The notes under the pieces are model-generated. The model did no database searches and was not told the DNA's origin. It saw nothing but the letters and a program-made list of their open reading frames with translations. 32,248 nt of DNA from Candidatus Delongbacteria bacterium. GTDB taxonomy: Bacteria > UBA4055. Of this stretch, positions 1-8,126 are shown piece by piece; within the stretch, counting starts at the first letter, position 1, and each line of letters opens with the position of its first letter. The translations under genes and the position numbers were made by a program. The stretch is from contig SLFX01000152.1 of NCBI GenBank assembly GCA_007124045.1, positions 1-32,248 on the forward strand. The letters are read 5' to 3'.

Positions 1-83
1 CAGCGGCTATAAAAAACTGGGGCTTGATTTTCGCTCAGTTAAACATTATGTTTCCTGAGAGGATGGCAGGTTATGTCAAATGA
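1..83 (+). CDS. 3' end of an unidentified protein-coding gene
   Basis: An open frame (codons at 3, 6 and so on) runs from the window edge to a TGA at 81-83. It encodes about 26 residues ending ERMAGYVK. The stop overlaps the ATG of the next gene as ATGA, the usual sign of a translationally coupled pair, and this is the main reason to believe the frame is coding. The fragment contains hydrophobic and aromatic residues but no motif I recognise, so no function can be given. Confidence 0.5.
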   Translation, partial: AAIKNWGLIFAQLNIMFPERMAGYVK

Positions 84-448
84 AGGAAAATGCCATTTAC
101 ACAAAATTTCTGACACCCTCAGATATGGACGATAAGCAAGAAAGTTTGCGAATAGCAAAGCTTTTATTGCCTTCTCAGTTTGCAAGAGGCATAGTCATGT
201 CAATGGTTCTATATCCGATTCTTCCGTTTATGAGAGATCTTTCTTTCGGAATGCAGTTTATATTTATGGCTTCACTGATGTTTGTTTATGCTGATTTTGC
301 AAGTGCAATTCCGTTCTCTAATACTATCGAAGGTATTGTCTATCTGAAGAAAGAGTTTGTTGAAAAAAAAGTATTTTGGACCATACAGCTTGAAGCTATA
401 ATGTACAGCATTGTGTTTGGATTGTTATCAGCATGGCTCCTGTTTTAG
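80..448 (+). CDS. small integral membrane protein, function unknown
   Basis: Encodes 122 residues. The first 30 or so are polar. Hydrophobic stretches at roughly residues 36-53, 56-78 and 103-122 suggest two or three membrane spans, with a short charged segment (KKEFVEKK) between the last two. The ATG overlaps the stop of the preceding gene by 4 nt, so the two are probably cotranscribed and this gene depends on upstream translation. I recognise no family motif. It ends 128 bp before the next gene and has no terminator of its own. It is real by size, hydrophobic pattern and coupling, but its role cannot be read from the sequence. Confidence 0.7.
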   Translation: MKENAIYTKFLTPSDMDDKQESLRIAKLLLPSQFARGIVMSMVLYPILPFMRDLSFGMQFIFMASLMFVYADFASAIPFSNTIEGIVYLKKEFVEKKVFWTIQLEAIMYSIVFGLLSAWLLF

Positions 449-519
449 AATATTCCGCATGAAATGACATCTCACACCTGTATTTATGCATTTCGTCGGA
501 CTTTGGTTTGAAAGGCTCC

Positions 520-548
520 TTGTTTTTAGTAAATTACCGGTGTAATTG
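520..548 (+). promoter_or_regulatory. putative promoter with inverted repeat upstream of the 39-codon gene
   Basis: TTGTTT at 520-525 and TAATTG at 543-548 are separated by 17 bp. An inverted repeat AATTAC-CGGT-GTAATT (532-547) covers most of the -10 element and could be an operator. The hexamers are weak, so this is tentative. The rest of the 449-576 gap holds nothing else I recognise. Confidence 0.3.
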
Positions 549-576
549 AAATAACTGATAAAAAAAGGAGCAAAAA

Positions 577-696
577 ATGAAGAACTATAAAGAAATCAAT
601 ATCAAAGCTGAAGACCAGAAACAGATCGGAAAAATTGACATCAGATTCAAATTCAGAAATCAGATCAACAAAAGCAGAAGGTCATTCGGTTTCTAA
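577..696 (+). CDS. 39-residue basic peptide, function unknown
   Basis: A short gene with a strong Shine-Dalgarno (AAAGGAG, 6 nt before ATG). It reads 39 codons, starting MKNYKEINIK and ending RRSFGF, then TAA. The product is rich in Lys, Arg, Asn and Gln, has no cysteine, no membrane span and no signal peptide, and alternates charged and hydrophobic residues (KIDIRFKFRN) in a way that suits a beta strand. A rho-independent terminator follows at 741-770, so the gene appears to be its own transcription unit. The ribosome site, the terminator and a possible promoter together argue for a genuine small protein. I do not recognise it, and its relation to the metal operon downstream is unknown. Confidence 0.55.
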   Translation: MKNYKEINIKAEDQKQIGKIDIRFKFRNQINKSRRSFGF

Positions 697-740
697 ACGC
701 GGAGAAAACCACTTCTCATAACTCACTCCTCCTCAACGAA

Positions 741-770
741 AAAGTCCCGGAAAAACCGGGGCTTTTTTTA
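741..770 (+). terminator. rho-independent terminator after the 39-codon gene
   Basis: The arms AAAGTCCCGG and CCGGGGCTTT (one G-T pair) enclose a loop of five A, followed by a run of T. It ends transcription just before the arsR-family promoter. Confidence 0.85.
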
Positions 771-779
771 TTTATTGTC

Positions 780-808
780 TTGACCATAAAAAGATTATTT
801 GATATATT
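780..808 (+). promoter_or_regulatory. sigma70-type promoter of the metal-resistance operon
   Basis: TTGACC (780-785), 17 bp, TATATT (803-808). The start of transcription would fall near 815, inside the palindrome at 813-822, and 35 nt before the repressor start codon. Confidence 0.75.
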
Positions 809-812
809 GTCA

Positions 813-822
813 TCTGTACAGA
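813..822 (+). promoter_or_regulatory. candidate operator for the CadC-like repressor
   Basis: A perfect 10-bp palindrome, TCTGTACAGA, begins 4 bp after the -10 element and would cover the transcription start. Flanking TTGAT (799-803) and ATCAA (824-828) form a wider, imperfect inverted pair. This placement suits autorepression by an ArsR/SmtB-type protein, although the sequence is not the classic CadC box. Confidence 0.4.
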
Positions 823-849
823 CATCAATTTGAAATAAGGGAGATAAGG

Positions 850-1206
850 ATGGAAAAACAGGACGATATATGCTCAAAACACTGCATTCATAACGATGTG
901 GTTGAAAAGGTATCGGGTTCACTGCCGGACGATATGACGCTCAATAAGCTGACCAATTTTTTTAAGATATTCGGAGATCAAAGCAGGCTCAAGCTCATCA
1001 ACGCTCTTCTTCTGTCGGAAATGTGCGTGTGTGACCTCGCTGCCATCTCAGGTCTTGATCAGTCTTCAGTATCGCATCAGTTACGCATATTGCGCCAGGC
1101 CAATGTGGCGAAGTACCGTAAATCGGGAAAAATTGCCTACTATTCACTCTCTGACGATCATGTTCGCGAAATTCTGGAAAAGGGGCTGGTACATGTTAAC
1201 GAATAG
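850..1206 (+). CDS. cadC: CadC/SmtB-type metal-sensing repressor (ArsR family)
   Basis: Encodes 118 residues. The start at 850 is chosen because GGGAGATAAGG lies directly before it; an earlier in-frame start at 799 would overlap the promoter. The winged-helix DNA-binding part is clear (helix-turn-helix around residues 62-85, SSVSHQLRILRQ). Both classic metal sites are present: Cys8, Cys12, Cys59 and Cys61 match the alpha3N site of CadC, and Asp102, His104, His115 and Glu118 match the alpha5 site, each one residue later than in Staphylococcus CadC. Metal binding in this family releases DNA. The next gene, a P-type ATPase, starts inside its last codons (14-nt overlap), so the two form one autoregulated resistance operon. 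Cd, Pb or Zn are the expected effectors. Confidence 0.9.
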   Translation: MEKQDDICSKHCIHNDVVEKVSGSLPDDMTLNKLTNFFKIFGDQSRLKLINALLLSEMCVCDLAAISGLDQSSVSHQLRILRQANVAKYRKSGKIAYYSLSDDHVREILEKGLVHVNE

Positions 1207-3310
1207 TGATAATAAATTAAAAAAGTATATTCTCGAAAATCTTGATTGTGCTCATTGTGCCTCTTATATCGAGTCTGCAGTTAAGGCTCTTCCGTATGTT
1301 GAGTCGGTCTCAATTGATTTTCCCACCCAGTCCATGTTGATATCCACTACCGATATTGATGGAGTGATAAAAAGTATCTTAGCTATAGAACCGGGCGTTG
1401 TTGTAAAAGCTCATTCTCCAAAAATGCGTTCAGTGTCAAACCAGCCGTCAGAATACGCTTTCCGTTTTGAGATGATACTTCTGGGCATTTCGCTTTTTCT
1501 GATACTTATGGCATTTACCGGCAGGTTCGTCAGCGATATTTTTTCAGAAAAAGTAAGTCTCGGTCTGTTCATCGCGGCGTATCTTATAGTCGGATGGAAT
1601 GTTCTTTACGATGCGCTGAGAAGTATCGGGAAAGGTTCTCTTTTTAACGAAAATTTTCTGATGATGATAGCTACTCTGGGCGCATTTATTATAGACGCTC
1701 CTGCTGAAGCTGTTAGTGTTATGATATTTTTTAAGATCGGCGAATTGTTTCAGGAAAGGGCATTGCATTCATCCAGGCGCTCAATTAAGGCACTGCTTGA
1801 AGTTCGGCCGGACTACGCAAATCTTTCGGTGCAGGGAGAGCTTAAAAGAGTGGATCCCGACTCTGTATCGGTCGGTGATACGGTCGTGATCAAACCGGGG
1901 GAGAAGATCCCTCTGGACGGCGTCATTACAAACGGCGAATCAATAATTGACACATCGCCCCTGACTGGAGAATCCAGGCCCGTCCGTGTAAAGACCGGAG
2001 ATGATATTCTTGCGGGAACTATCAACACTTCAGGCATGCTCACGGTGAAAGTTACTCGCACATTTTATGAATCCTCGATCGCGAAGATCCTTGATCTTGT
2101 AGAGAACGCCACGCATAAAAAAGCCAGAGCGGAAAAATTCATGACAACATTTGCCCGTTACTATACTCCGGCGATCGTGGCGTTGGCGCTGGCCATTGCG
2201 TTTATTCCTCCGGTTCTCTTTGCGGACGCAGCTCTTCGTGACTGGGTCTATAAGGCTCTGGTGGTACTGGTCATTTCATGCCCGTGCGCTCTTGTCATCA
2301 GTATCCCGCTCGGATATTTCGGCGGAATAGGAGCGTCATCCAGGCACGGAATACTGGTAAAAGGCTCCGCATTTTTAGACACTCTTACCCGTCTCGGGAC
2401 GATCGTCTTTGACAAAACAGGCACGCTGACCCACGGTTCTTTCAAAGTGACCGAGGTTAAACCTCTCAACGGATATACCGAAGACGAACTGATACACTAT
2501 GCCGCGCATGCCGAAGCGCATTCATCACACCCCATAGCAAAAGGTATCAGCGAATATTATACCGGAAAGACAGATCCTGCAATAATCTCAAAGCACAGCG
2601 AGATCAGCGGTTTCGGAGTAACGGCAACGGTCGGAAATAAAACCGTGATGGTCGGAAATGACAGGCTTCTGCACGAGCATGATATACCTCACGATCAGTG
2701 CAGCTTCGACAGCACGGTCGCTCATGTTGTAATAAACAACACTTACGCAGGATATATTCTCATTGGAGATTCGCTTAAAGAAACGACAAAAGACGGTTTG
2801 AACAGACTGCGTACCCAGGGTGTTTCAAGGCTTGTCATGCTGTCGGGCGACAATGAATTCAGTGTCCGTGCAACAGCAAAAGAACTGGGTATCAAGGAGT
2901 TCTATGCCGATCTTTTGCCTGAAAATAAAGTCGAACTGCTGGAGCGCATATTAGCGGAACAGACAGACGGAAAAAATGTGGCCTTTGTAGGTGACGGAAT
3001 CAATGACGCTCCGGTACTCACCCGGGCAGATGTAGGAATAGCAATGGGTGCGCTGGGTTCGGATGCCGCCGTAGAGACCGCCGATATAGTCCTGATGGAT
3101 GATTCTGTTGAGAAAGTCGCCGAAGTGATCGGCATTGCCAAAAGAACACGAATGATCGTTATGCAGAACATTGCGATGGCACTTTCAGTAAAGATCGCTT
3201 TCGTATTTTTAGGCCTTGCCGGAGTTTCCGGAATGTGGGAGGCGGTGTTTGCGGATGTAGGCGTGGCATTGCTTGCGATCGTGAACGCGATGAGAGTTTC
3301 AAAACTGTAA
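1193..3310 (+). CDS. cadA: Zn/Cd/Pb-exporting P1B-type ATPase
   Basis: Encodes 705 residues. The start at 1193 is used because it follows GGGG and gives an intact N-terminal domain; upstream in-frame codons lie within the repressor gene. Residues 11-75 form one heavy-metal-associated domain with Cys19-x-x-Cys22. Then come membrane helices, the actuator TGES (258-261), the ion-site motif Cys363-Pro-Cys365, the phosphorylation motif starting at Asp407 (DKTGTLT), and the hinge GDGINDAP (from 600). The final helices contain FADVGVALL, whose Asp is typical of the P1B-2 subgroup that exports Zn, Cd and Pb rather than Cu. It pumps metal out of the cytoplasm at the cost of ATP. It overlaps the CadC-like repressor gene, which probably controls it. 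No terminator is evident downstream. Confidence 0.95.
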   Translation: MLTNSDNKLKKYILENLDCAHCASYIESAVKALPYVESVSIDFPTQSMLISTTDIDGVIKSILAIEPGVVVKAHSPKMRSVSNQPSEYAFRFEMILLGISLFLILMAFTGRFVSDIFSEKVSLGLFIAAYLIVGWNVLYDALRSIGKGSLFNENFLMMIATLGAFIIDAPAEAVSVMIFFKIGELFQERALHSSRRSIKALLEVRPDYANLSVQGELKRVDPDSVSVGDTVVIKPGEKIPLDGVITNGESIIDTSPLTGESRPVRVKTGDDILAGTINTSGMLTVKVTRTFYESSIAKILDLVENATHKKARAEKFMTTFARYYTPAIVALALAIAFIPPVLFADAALRDWVYKALVVLVISCPCALVISIPLGYFGGIGASSRHGILVKGSAFLDTLTRLGTIVFDKTGTLTHGSFKVTEVKPLNGYTEDELIHYAAHAEAHSSHPIAKGISEYYTGKTDPAIISKHSEISGFGVTATVGNKTVMVGNDRLLHEHDIPHDQCSFDSTVAHVVINNTYAGYILIGDSLKETTKDGLNRLRTQGVSRLVMLSGDNEFSVRATAKELGIKEFYADLLPENKVELLERILAEQTDGKNVAFVGDGINDAPVLTRADVGIAMGALGSDAAVETADIVLMDDSVEKVAEVIGIAKRTRMIVMQNIAMALSVKIAFVFLGLAGVSGMWEAVFADVGVALLAIVNAMRVSKL

Positions 3311-3329
3311 ATTCCGTAGCATTAAATTC

Positions 3330-3358
3330 TTGTTTTTAAATCACTTCTACCTTAAATT
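3330..3358 (+). promoter_or_regulatory. putative promoter before the ArsC-like gene
   Basis: TTGTTT (3330-3335), 17 bp, TAAATT (3353-3358). The start would be near 3365, giving a leader of about 68 nt. The site is moderately convincing and sits 20 bp after the ATPase stop. Confidence 0.4.
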
Positions 3359-3432
3359 ACACAGGGATAAACTGGAGATTTCAGTATGATTAATAATCCT
3401 ACAACATACGATAATTAAACGGTTTTACAACT

Positions 3433-3780
3433 ATGAACATTCAGATCTTCGGAAGAAAAAAAAGCAGCGCCACGAAAAAAGCCGAAAGGTTCTTTTCCGA
3501 GCGGAGGATAAAATTCCATTTGGTGGATCTCAACGAGAAGAATATGAGTAAAGGCGAGCTCGAAAGCGTTATCTCCGCTCTCGGCGGTGCGGAGGAACTC
3601 ATTGATAAGGATTCTAAACTTTATCAATCGAAGTTCGCCTACCTTCAGTTTGATCCCAAGGAGGAATTACTCGCAAATCAGGAAATGATCAAACTTCCTG
3701 TTGTGCGCAACGGTAAAAAAGCTACAGCAGGAGACTGTCCCGAAGTCTGGAAAAAGTGGATCGAAGATGAAAAAGATTAG
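3433..3780 (+). CDS. ArsC/Spx/YffB-like thioredoxin-fold protein lacking the catalytic cysteine
   Basis: Encodes 115 residues, the usual length of the ArsC/YffB family. The N-terminal pattern (IQIFGRKKSSATKKAERFF, then a beta strand FHLVDL) matches the family, in which a cysteine normally follows the first strand. Here Ser11 occupies that place, and the only cysteine is Cys102 near the C terminus. The cis-proline segment KLPVV (88-92) is present. Classic arsenate reductase chemistry is therefore unlikely; a binding or regulatory role as in redox-inactive relatives is possible. The start has no good Shine-Dalgarno. The dehydrogenase gene begins within its last codons (14-nt overlap), so the two are coupled. 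No arsenic genes are nearby. Confidence 0.7.
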   Translation: MNIQIFGRKKSSATKKAERFFSERRIKFHLVDLNEKNMSKGELESVISALGGAEELIDKDSKLYQSKFAYLQFDPKEELLANQEMIKLPVVRNGKKATAGDCPEVWKKWIEDEKD

Positions 3781-4768
3781 GGCTTTTTTCGACTGGACAG
3801 TTGAACAGGAACTCAAAGAATATCTGCGTCGGGGTTTGAAAGGAACTGACGCGGTTCTTATTTTTAAAGACGAGATCATCCAATCGGATCTTCTCTCTAT
3901 TATTTCTGACATCAATGTGCTGGTATGCTGGAGACCGTCTCAGGAAATACTCGATAATGCAGGAGAGCTTTCTGTAATAATAAATCCCGGAGCGGGAGTA
4001 CAGCACCTAAAGGCTCTCTCGCCATTTTTAAAAGCACGGAACATCACTCTTATCAACGGTCACGGAAATTCATATTTTACAGCCCAGCACGGAGTCGCTC
4101 TGCTTCTTTCGCTTATGAACAGGATCATCCCGCATCACAATGCTATGAAAGAGGGAAAATGGCGGCTCGGTGACGAGTTTGCCGCATCACTTCCTCTGCG
4201 TGGCAGGCGCATCGGTCTGCTCGGCTACGGTCATGTAAACAGCAAAGTCCACAAATTTCTTTCCGGTTTTGATGTGTCGTTCTCTGTGCTAAGGCGAAAA
4301 AGGGGAGATGTTGCTCAGGAAGGAAAAAATTATTCTTTTGAGCGGAAAGATGACTTTTTTAGAGATAACGACATCATAATCATAGCTGTTCCATTGACTG
4401 AAAGCACAAAAGGGATGGTCGGAGAAAAAGAACTTAATCTTCTCGGAAGTGAAGGTTTGATCGTAAATATAGGCAGGGGAGAAGTTGTAAATGAAGAATC
4501 CCTCTATAACGCCCTGAAAAACGCAGAAATAGCGGGCGCGGCGATCGATGTCTGGTACAATTACAGGCCGGACGATGACAATTTAGGCAGAAAACACCCT
4601 TTCAACTTTCCTTTCCACGAACTTGAAAATGTAATTCTTTCCCCGCACAGGGCGGCATCTCCTTTCAGCGATCTGCAGAGGTGGGATGAAGTTATTGATA
4701 ATATCAGGCGTATATGTAACGGCAACGGGAATCTTCTGAATGTCGTAGATATTGAAGAGGGGTACTGA
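3767..4768 (+). CDS. D-isomer-specific 2-hydroxyacid dehydrogenase family protein
   Basis: Encodes 333 residues, typical for the family. The start at 3767 is preferred because upstream in-frame codons lie within the preceding coding region. The NAD-binding core shows a glycine-rich turn (GLLGYGHVN, about 151-158). Arg237 in NIGRGEVVNEESL and His294 in LSPHRAAS correspond to two of the three active-site residues. The third, the Glu of the usual DVFxxEP segment, is not seen: the segment reads DVWYNYRPDDD (261-271). It could reduce a 2-oxoacid with altered chemistry or act on an unusual substrate, so no product name more precise than the family is justified. The N-terminal catalytic domain (1-100) is poorly conserved. 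It overlaps the ArsC-like gene and is followed by a convergent aminotransferase gene. Confidence 0.85.
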   Translation: MKKIRAFFDWTVEQELKEYLRRGLKGTDAVLIFKDEIIQSDLLSIISDINVLVCWRPSQEILDNAGELSVIINPGAGVQHLKALSPFLKARNITLINGHGNSYFTAQHGVALLLSLMNRIIPHHNAMKEGKWRLGDEFAASLPLRGRRIGLLGYGHVNSKVHKFLSGFDVSFSVLRRKRGDVAQEGKNYSFERKDDFFRDNDIIIIAVPLTESTKGMVGEKELNLLGSEGLIVNIGRGEVVNEESLYNALKNAEIAGAAIDVWYNYRPDDDNLGRKHPFNFPFHELENVILSPHRAASPFSDLQRWDEVIDNIRRICNGNGNLLNVVDIEEGY

Positions 4769-4831
4769 ACTTTCCGGATACACTGATAAGGGATTTTGTA
4801 AGAGACAGGAACGAACCTCAAACTTTATGAT

Positions 4832-4857
4832 AAAAAAAAGGGGGCATCAAACCCCCC
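4832..4857 (-). terminator. rho-independent terminator of the fusA2-degT unit
   Basis: Read on the minus strand, a G-rich arm pairs with CCCCC around a 7-nt loop and is followed by eight T. It lies 7 bp after the aminotransferase stop. On the plus strand it has no T tract, so it serves only the minus-strand unit. Confidence 0.85.
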
Positions 4858-4863
4858 GTCTTA

Positions 4864-5961
4864 CTAACTGTAAAATTCTTTTATTTTATCCGAGATAAAA
4901 TCTATTTCAGCTTCCGTGATATGCGGATGTATGGGAAGCGAGATGATCCCTTCGGCGACTTTTTCCGAAATGGGGAATGAGCCTTTGCCCAATTCCAGAT
5001 CTAAAAATGCGTGCTGCAGATGGAGAGGTATCGGATAATGTATGGCGGAAGGTATTCCAAAATCTGCCAGATATTTCTGGAGATCGTCCCTTCTTTTAAC
5101 CTGTATCGAGAACTGATGATAAATATGGTAGTTGTCGGGATGCTCGAAAGGAATAATCGTAGTATCCTTCAGGTTTGCTTTATACCTTTCCGCAGCAGAT
5201 CTCCTGTCGCTGTTCCACTTATCAAGAAGATCTAGTTTTATGCCCAGTATAGCGGCCTGTATCGCGTCGAGTCTTGAGTTCACTCCAACCACCCGGTGTT
5301 TATATCTTTCATTCTGGCCGTGGTTCGCTATCATTCTTGCTTTTGCGGCAAGTTCGTCACAGTCTGTAAGCATAAGTCCGCCGTCGCCCGCGGCGCCAAG
5401 GTTTTTTGCCGGATAGAAGCTTACGGTAGATATTGCCGAAAGAGAACCGAGCATTTTGCCTTTATATTTTGCTCCGAATCCCTGGGCATTGTCTTCTATA
5501 ACGAAAAGTCCGTGTTTTTTTGCGACCTCATTGATCCTGTCCATATCGGCAGCCTGACCGTAGAGGTGAACCGGTATTATGGCTTTTGTTTTCGGCGTGA
5601 TCGCCGCCTCGATCTTTTCCGGGTCAATGTTGTATGTTTCGGGATCTATATCCACAAAAACAGATTTGGCTCCGAGAACTTTTATCGTTTCCGCAGTCGC
5701 AATGAAAGTGAAAGGCGTAGTTATTATCTCATCACCGGGTTCAATGCCTAAAGCCATCATGGCGATCTGTAAAGCATCGGTACCGTTCGCGCAGCCTATA
5801 GCATGTTTTACACCGATATATATTGCGGCCTTTTCTTCAAAAGCTTTCAGTTCGGGTCCGCCGATGTAGTAACCGCTTTCCAAGACTTCTAGAACCTTCG
5901 GTTCCACTTTCGATCTTATCTCATCGTACTGCCTGCGCATATCGACCATTTGAATTTTCAT
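4864..5961 (-). CDS. DegT/DnrJ/EryC1/StrS-family PLP-dependent sugar aminotransferase
   Basis: Encodes 365 residues; members are usually 360-400. The start at 5961 (MKIQMVDMRRQY) is supported by GAGGAAGAA before it and by typical family N termini; a longer reading would run into the upstream gene. Lys186 in SFYPAKNLG is the expected Schiff-base lysine, and Asp157 in IEDNAQ should bind the pyridine nitrogen of PLP. ANGTDAL (58-64) and GAAGDGG are typical. These enzymes transfer an amino group from glutamate to a keto-sugar nucleotide for surface polysaccharides. The exact sugar cannot be told. Its start is 1 nt after the stop of the EF-G-like gene, so it is translated from that mRNA. No other sugar-nucleotide enzymes adjoin it, but polysaccharide genes occur 11 kb away. 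Confidence 0.92.
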   Translation of the reverse strand: MKIQMVDMRRQYDEIRSKVEPKVLEVLESGYYIGGPELKAFEEKAAIYIGVKHAIGCANGTDALQIAMMALGIEPGDEIITTPFTFIATAETIKVLGAKSVFVDIDPETYNIDPEKIEAAITPKTKAIIPVHLYGQAADMDRINEVAKKHGLFVIEDNAQGFGAKYKGKMLGSLSAISTVSFYPAKNLGAAGDGGLMLTDCDELAAKARMIANHGQNERYKHRVVGVNSRLDAIQAAILGIKLDLLDKWNSDRRSAAERYKANLKDTTIIPFEHPDNYHIYHQFSIQVKRRDDLQKYLADFGIPSAIHYPIPLHLQHAFLDLELGKGSFPISEKVAEGIISLPIHPHITEAEIDFISDKIKEFYS

Positions 5962-5962
5962 A

Positions 5963-8041
5963 CTATTCTTCCTCTTCCTGACCTTTAGACGCCTCATATT
6001 TCTCGACGATCTTCTGCTGAACATCGAAAGGAACAACTTCATAATGACTGAAATCCAGCTCAAATGAACCTTTACCCTGGGTCATCGTTCTCAAAGTAAC
6101 GGCATATCTGTAAAGCTCGCTAAGAGGAACTTTGGCGGTTATAAACTGTTTACCGGCCTTCGATTCCATTCCTTCGGGGCGGCCCCTTTTTGAAGATATG
6201 TCACCCATTACATCACCTGTATATTCTTCAGGAACGGACACTCTGATAGTGTATATCGGCTCAAGAAGTATAGGGTTCGCTTTTTTGAAAAGGTCTTTAA
6301 AACACATTCTCGACGCGATTTTGAAAGCCATCTCCGAAGAGTCAACATCGTGGAATTTTCCGAAAAAGAGTTCGGCTTCCAGATCGACCACTTTGGATCC
6401 GGATATTACACCCTGGACGAGTGTTTCGTTAATTCCTTTCTCTACAGCGGGTATGAATCTGGAAGGTATTGAACCTCCGACGATCGAATCGACGAAATTA
6501 TAGCCTTCTCCTCTTTCTCTCGGTTTGAGTCTCATGTGAACTTCACCGAACTGTCCTTTTCCGCCGGACTGCTTTTTATGACGGTATGAACCTTCAGATT
6601 TAGATGTGATCGTTTCCCTGTAAGGTATCTTAGGTTCAATTACATCGATCTCTATACTGAATCTGTCTTTGAGTAATTCTATCATTGTCTCTATATGCTT
6701 CATACCCTGACCGTGTATAATGGTCTGATGCAGCTCGGGATGAATGGTATAACCGAAAGTCGGATCTTCGTTTGTCAGCGCAGCCAGTGCCTGGCCTATC
6801 TTTGCGTCATCTTTTTTATCTTTTGTCCTGACAGCCTCCCACATTAGTGGTTTTGGAATATCGACGGGCTTTATTTTATATTTTAATGATTTGTCGGTTA
6901 GAGTGTCGAAACTTTTAGTGTACTTGAGCTTAACGACCGTGCCGATATCGCCTGCAAATACTTCAGTTACTTCTTGCCTTGCTTTTCCGGCCACGAAACT
7001 GATCTGACCGATCCTCTCCGTCCTGTCTTCATTTTTAACATCTGAACCGTTTGTGAGTTTTCCTGTTATCACCTTGAAGAATGTCATGTCACCCACATGA
7101 GCTTCCGCTACAGTTTTGAATACGAATGCGCTGAAAGGTGCAGTTTCATCTGTTGAGATCATCTTTTCGTCTTCTTTTTCAACGATCATTGTTTTAGTTT
7201 CAAGCGGAGAAAGGAAAATATTGTCAAATTTATCCATAAGAGAGTGGATGCCGGTACCCTTTATTGCGCTTCCGCAGAAAACCGGAAAGATAGATCCTTC
7301 GGAAAACGCCTTTTTAAAACCTTCCGTGAAATCTTCGGCAGATAATTCGCCGGCCTCAAAATATTTCTCCATAAGGGATTCGTCTGTTCCCGCGATATTT
7401 TCTTCCAGGGCGGTTTTAATTTCTTCGGCTTTAGCGAGCATGTCTGCGGGAATATCCTTAGCCGCAGGTTTTCCGTTCTCAAGAACATACATCTTCATAT
7501 CAAAAATATCGATTATTCCCTGAAAACTTTCACCTTTTCCCACCGGGAACTGAACTTCTGTAACAGATGATGAAAAAGATTTTTGAAGATTCTGAATAAC
7601 TTTATCGTAATCGGCATTTTCATAGTCGCATTTGTTTATAAAAAATGCGACAGGTCTGTTTTTCTTTTTAGCCACTTCAAATCCGGTTTCGGTACCCACC
7701 TCGGTACCCTGTGTGCTGGCTGCGGATACGGTGACAAGAACAGAGTCGGCGACTTCGACCGCACTGTATGTTTCGCCCACAAAATCCGCATATCCCGGAC
7801 AGTCAATGATATTGTACTTCACATCTTTGTTCTCCACCTGCAGCAAAGAAGACCTTATAGAATACTTTTTTTCGATCTCATTAGCTGAATAGTCAGATAT
7901 AGTAGTCCCGTCATCAACAGAACCCATTCTTGTGATCTTTCCGGTATGAAAAGCTATGCTTTCGGCCAGAATCGTTTTGCCGACCGAGTTGTGCCCGACG
8001 ATCGCTATGTTTCTTATGTCTTTGGCGTGATAGGCTTTCAT
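5963..8041 (-). CDS. fusA2: EF-G-like translational GTPase paralogue (EF-G2/FusA2 type)
   Basis: Encodes 692 residues with the EF-G domain order. The GTPase domain has the P loop (VGHNSVGKT, 15-23), a switch I region with GTTISD, switch II DCPGYADF (80-87), and NKCD (136-139). Domains II-V follow, ending in a run of Glu. In classical EF-G switch II reads DTPGHVDF; here the catalytic His is replaced by Tyr84, which I associate with the EF-G-like paralogue group rather than the main translocase. The cellular role of this group is not settled, and the main fusA is presumably elsewhere. The start has a strong site (GGAGG, 5 nt before ATG). It heads a two-gene unit with the aminotransferase; a promoter candidate lies at 8098-8126. 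Confidence 0.93.
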   Translation of the reverse strand: MKAYHAKDIRNIAIVGHNSVGKTILAESIAFHTGKITRMGSVDDGTTISDYSANEIEKKYSIRSSLLQVENKDVKYNIIDCPGYADFVGETYSAVEVADSVLVTVSAASTQGTEVGTETGFEVAKKKNRPVAFFINKCDYENADYDKVIQNLQKSFSSSVTEVQFPVGKGESFQGIIDIFDMKMYVLENGKPAAKDIPADMLAKAEEIKTALEENIAGTDESLMEKYFEAGELSAEDFTEGFKKAFSEGSIFPVFCGSAIKGTGIHSLMDKFDNIFLSPLETKTMIVEKEDEKMISTDETAPFSAFVFKTVAEAHVGDMTFFKVITGKLTNGSDVKNEDRTERIGQISFVAGKARQEVTEVFAGDIGTVVKLKYTKSFDTLTDKSLKYKIKPVDIPKPLMWEAVRTKDKKDDAKIGQALAALTNEDPTFGYTIHPELHQTIIHGQGMKHIETMIELLKDRFSIEIDVIEPKIPYRETITSKSEGSYRHKKQSGGKGQFGEVHMRLKPRERGEGYNFVDSIVGGSIPSRFIPAVEKGINETLVQGVISGSKVVDLEAELFFGKFHDVDSSEMAFKIASRMCFKDLFKKANPILLEPIYTIRVSVPEEYTGDVMGDISSKRGRPEGMESKAGKQFITAKVPLSELYRYAVTLRTMTQGKGSFELDFSHYEVVPFDVQQKIVEKYEASKGQEEEE

Positions 8042-8097
8042 TAGTTCCTCCGTTGCTTTTATTTTTTAAATTATCATATCAACAAAACAAGAGCGTA

Positions 8098-8126
8098 AAA
8101 ATAATTAAATACTGATATATAGTCAA
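8098..8126 (-). promoter_or_regulatory. putative promoter of fusA2
   Basis: On the minus strand TTGACT (8126-8121), 17 bp, then TATTTT (8103-8098). The leader would be about 50 nt. The -35 element overlaps an inverted repeat. The remainder of the 8042-8206 gap shows no gene. Confidence 0.4.

Noticed and set aside
3387-3419. 10-codon open frame after CTGGAG, before the ArsC-like gene
   Set aside because: It is too short to support as a gene; a leader-peptide role is possible but nothing in the sequence shows attenuation.
5296-5751. 151-codon open frame on the plus strand
   Set aside because: It lies within the well-conserved aminotransferase gene on the opposite strand and has no motif or ribosome site.
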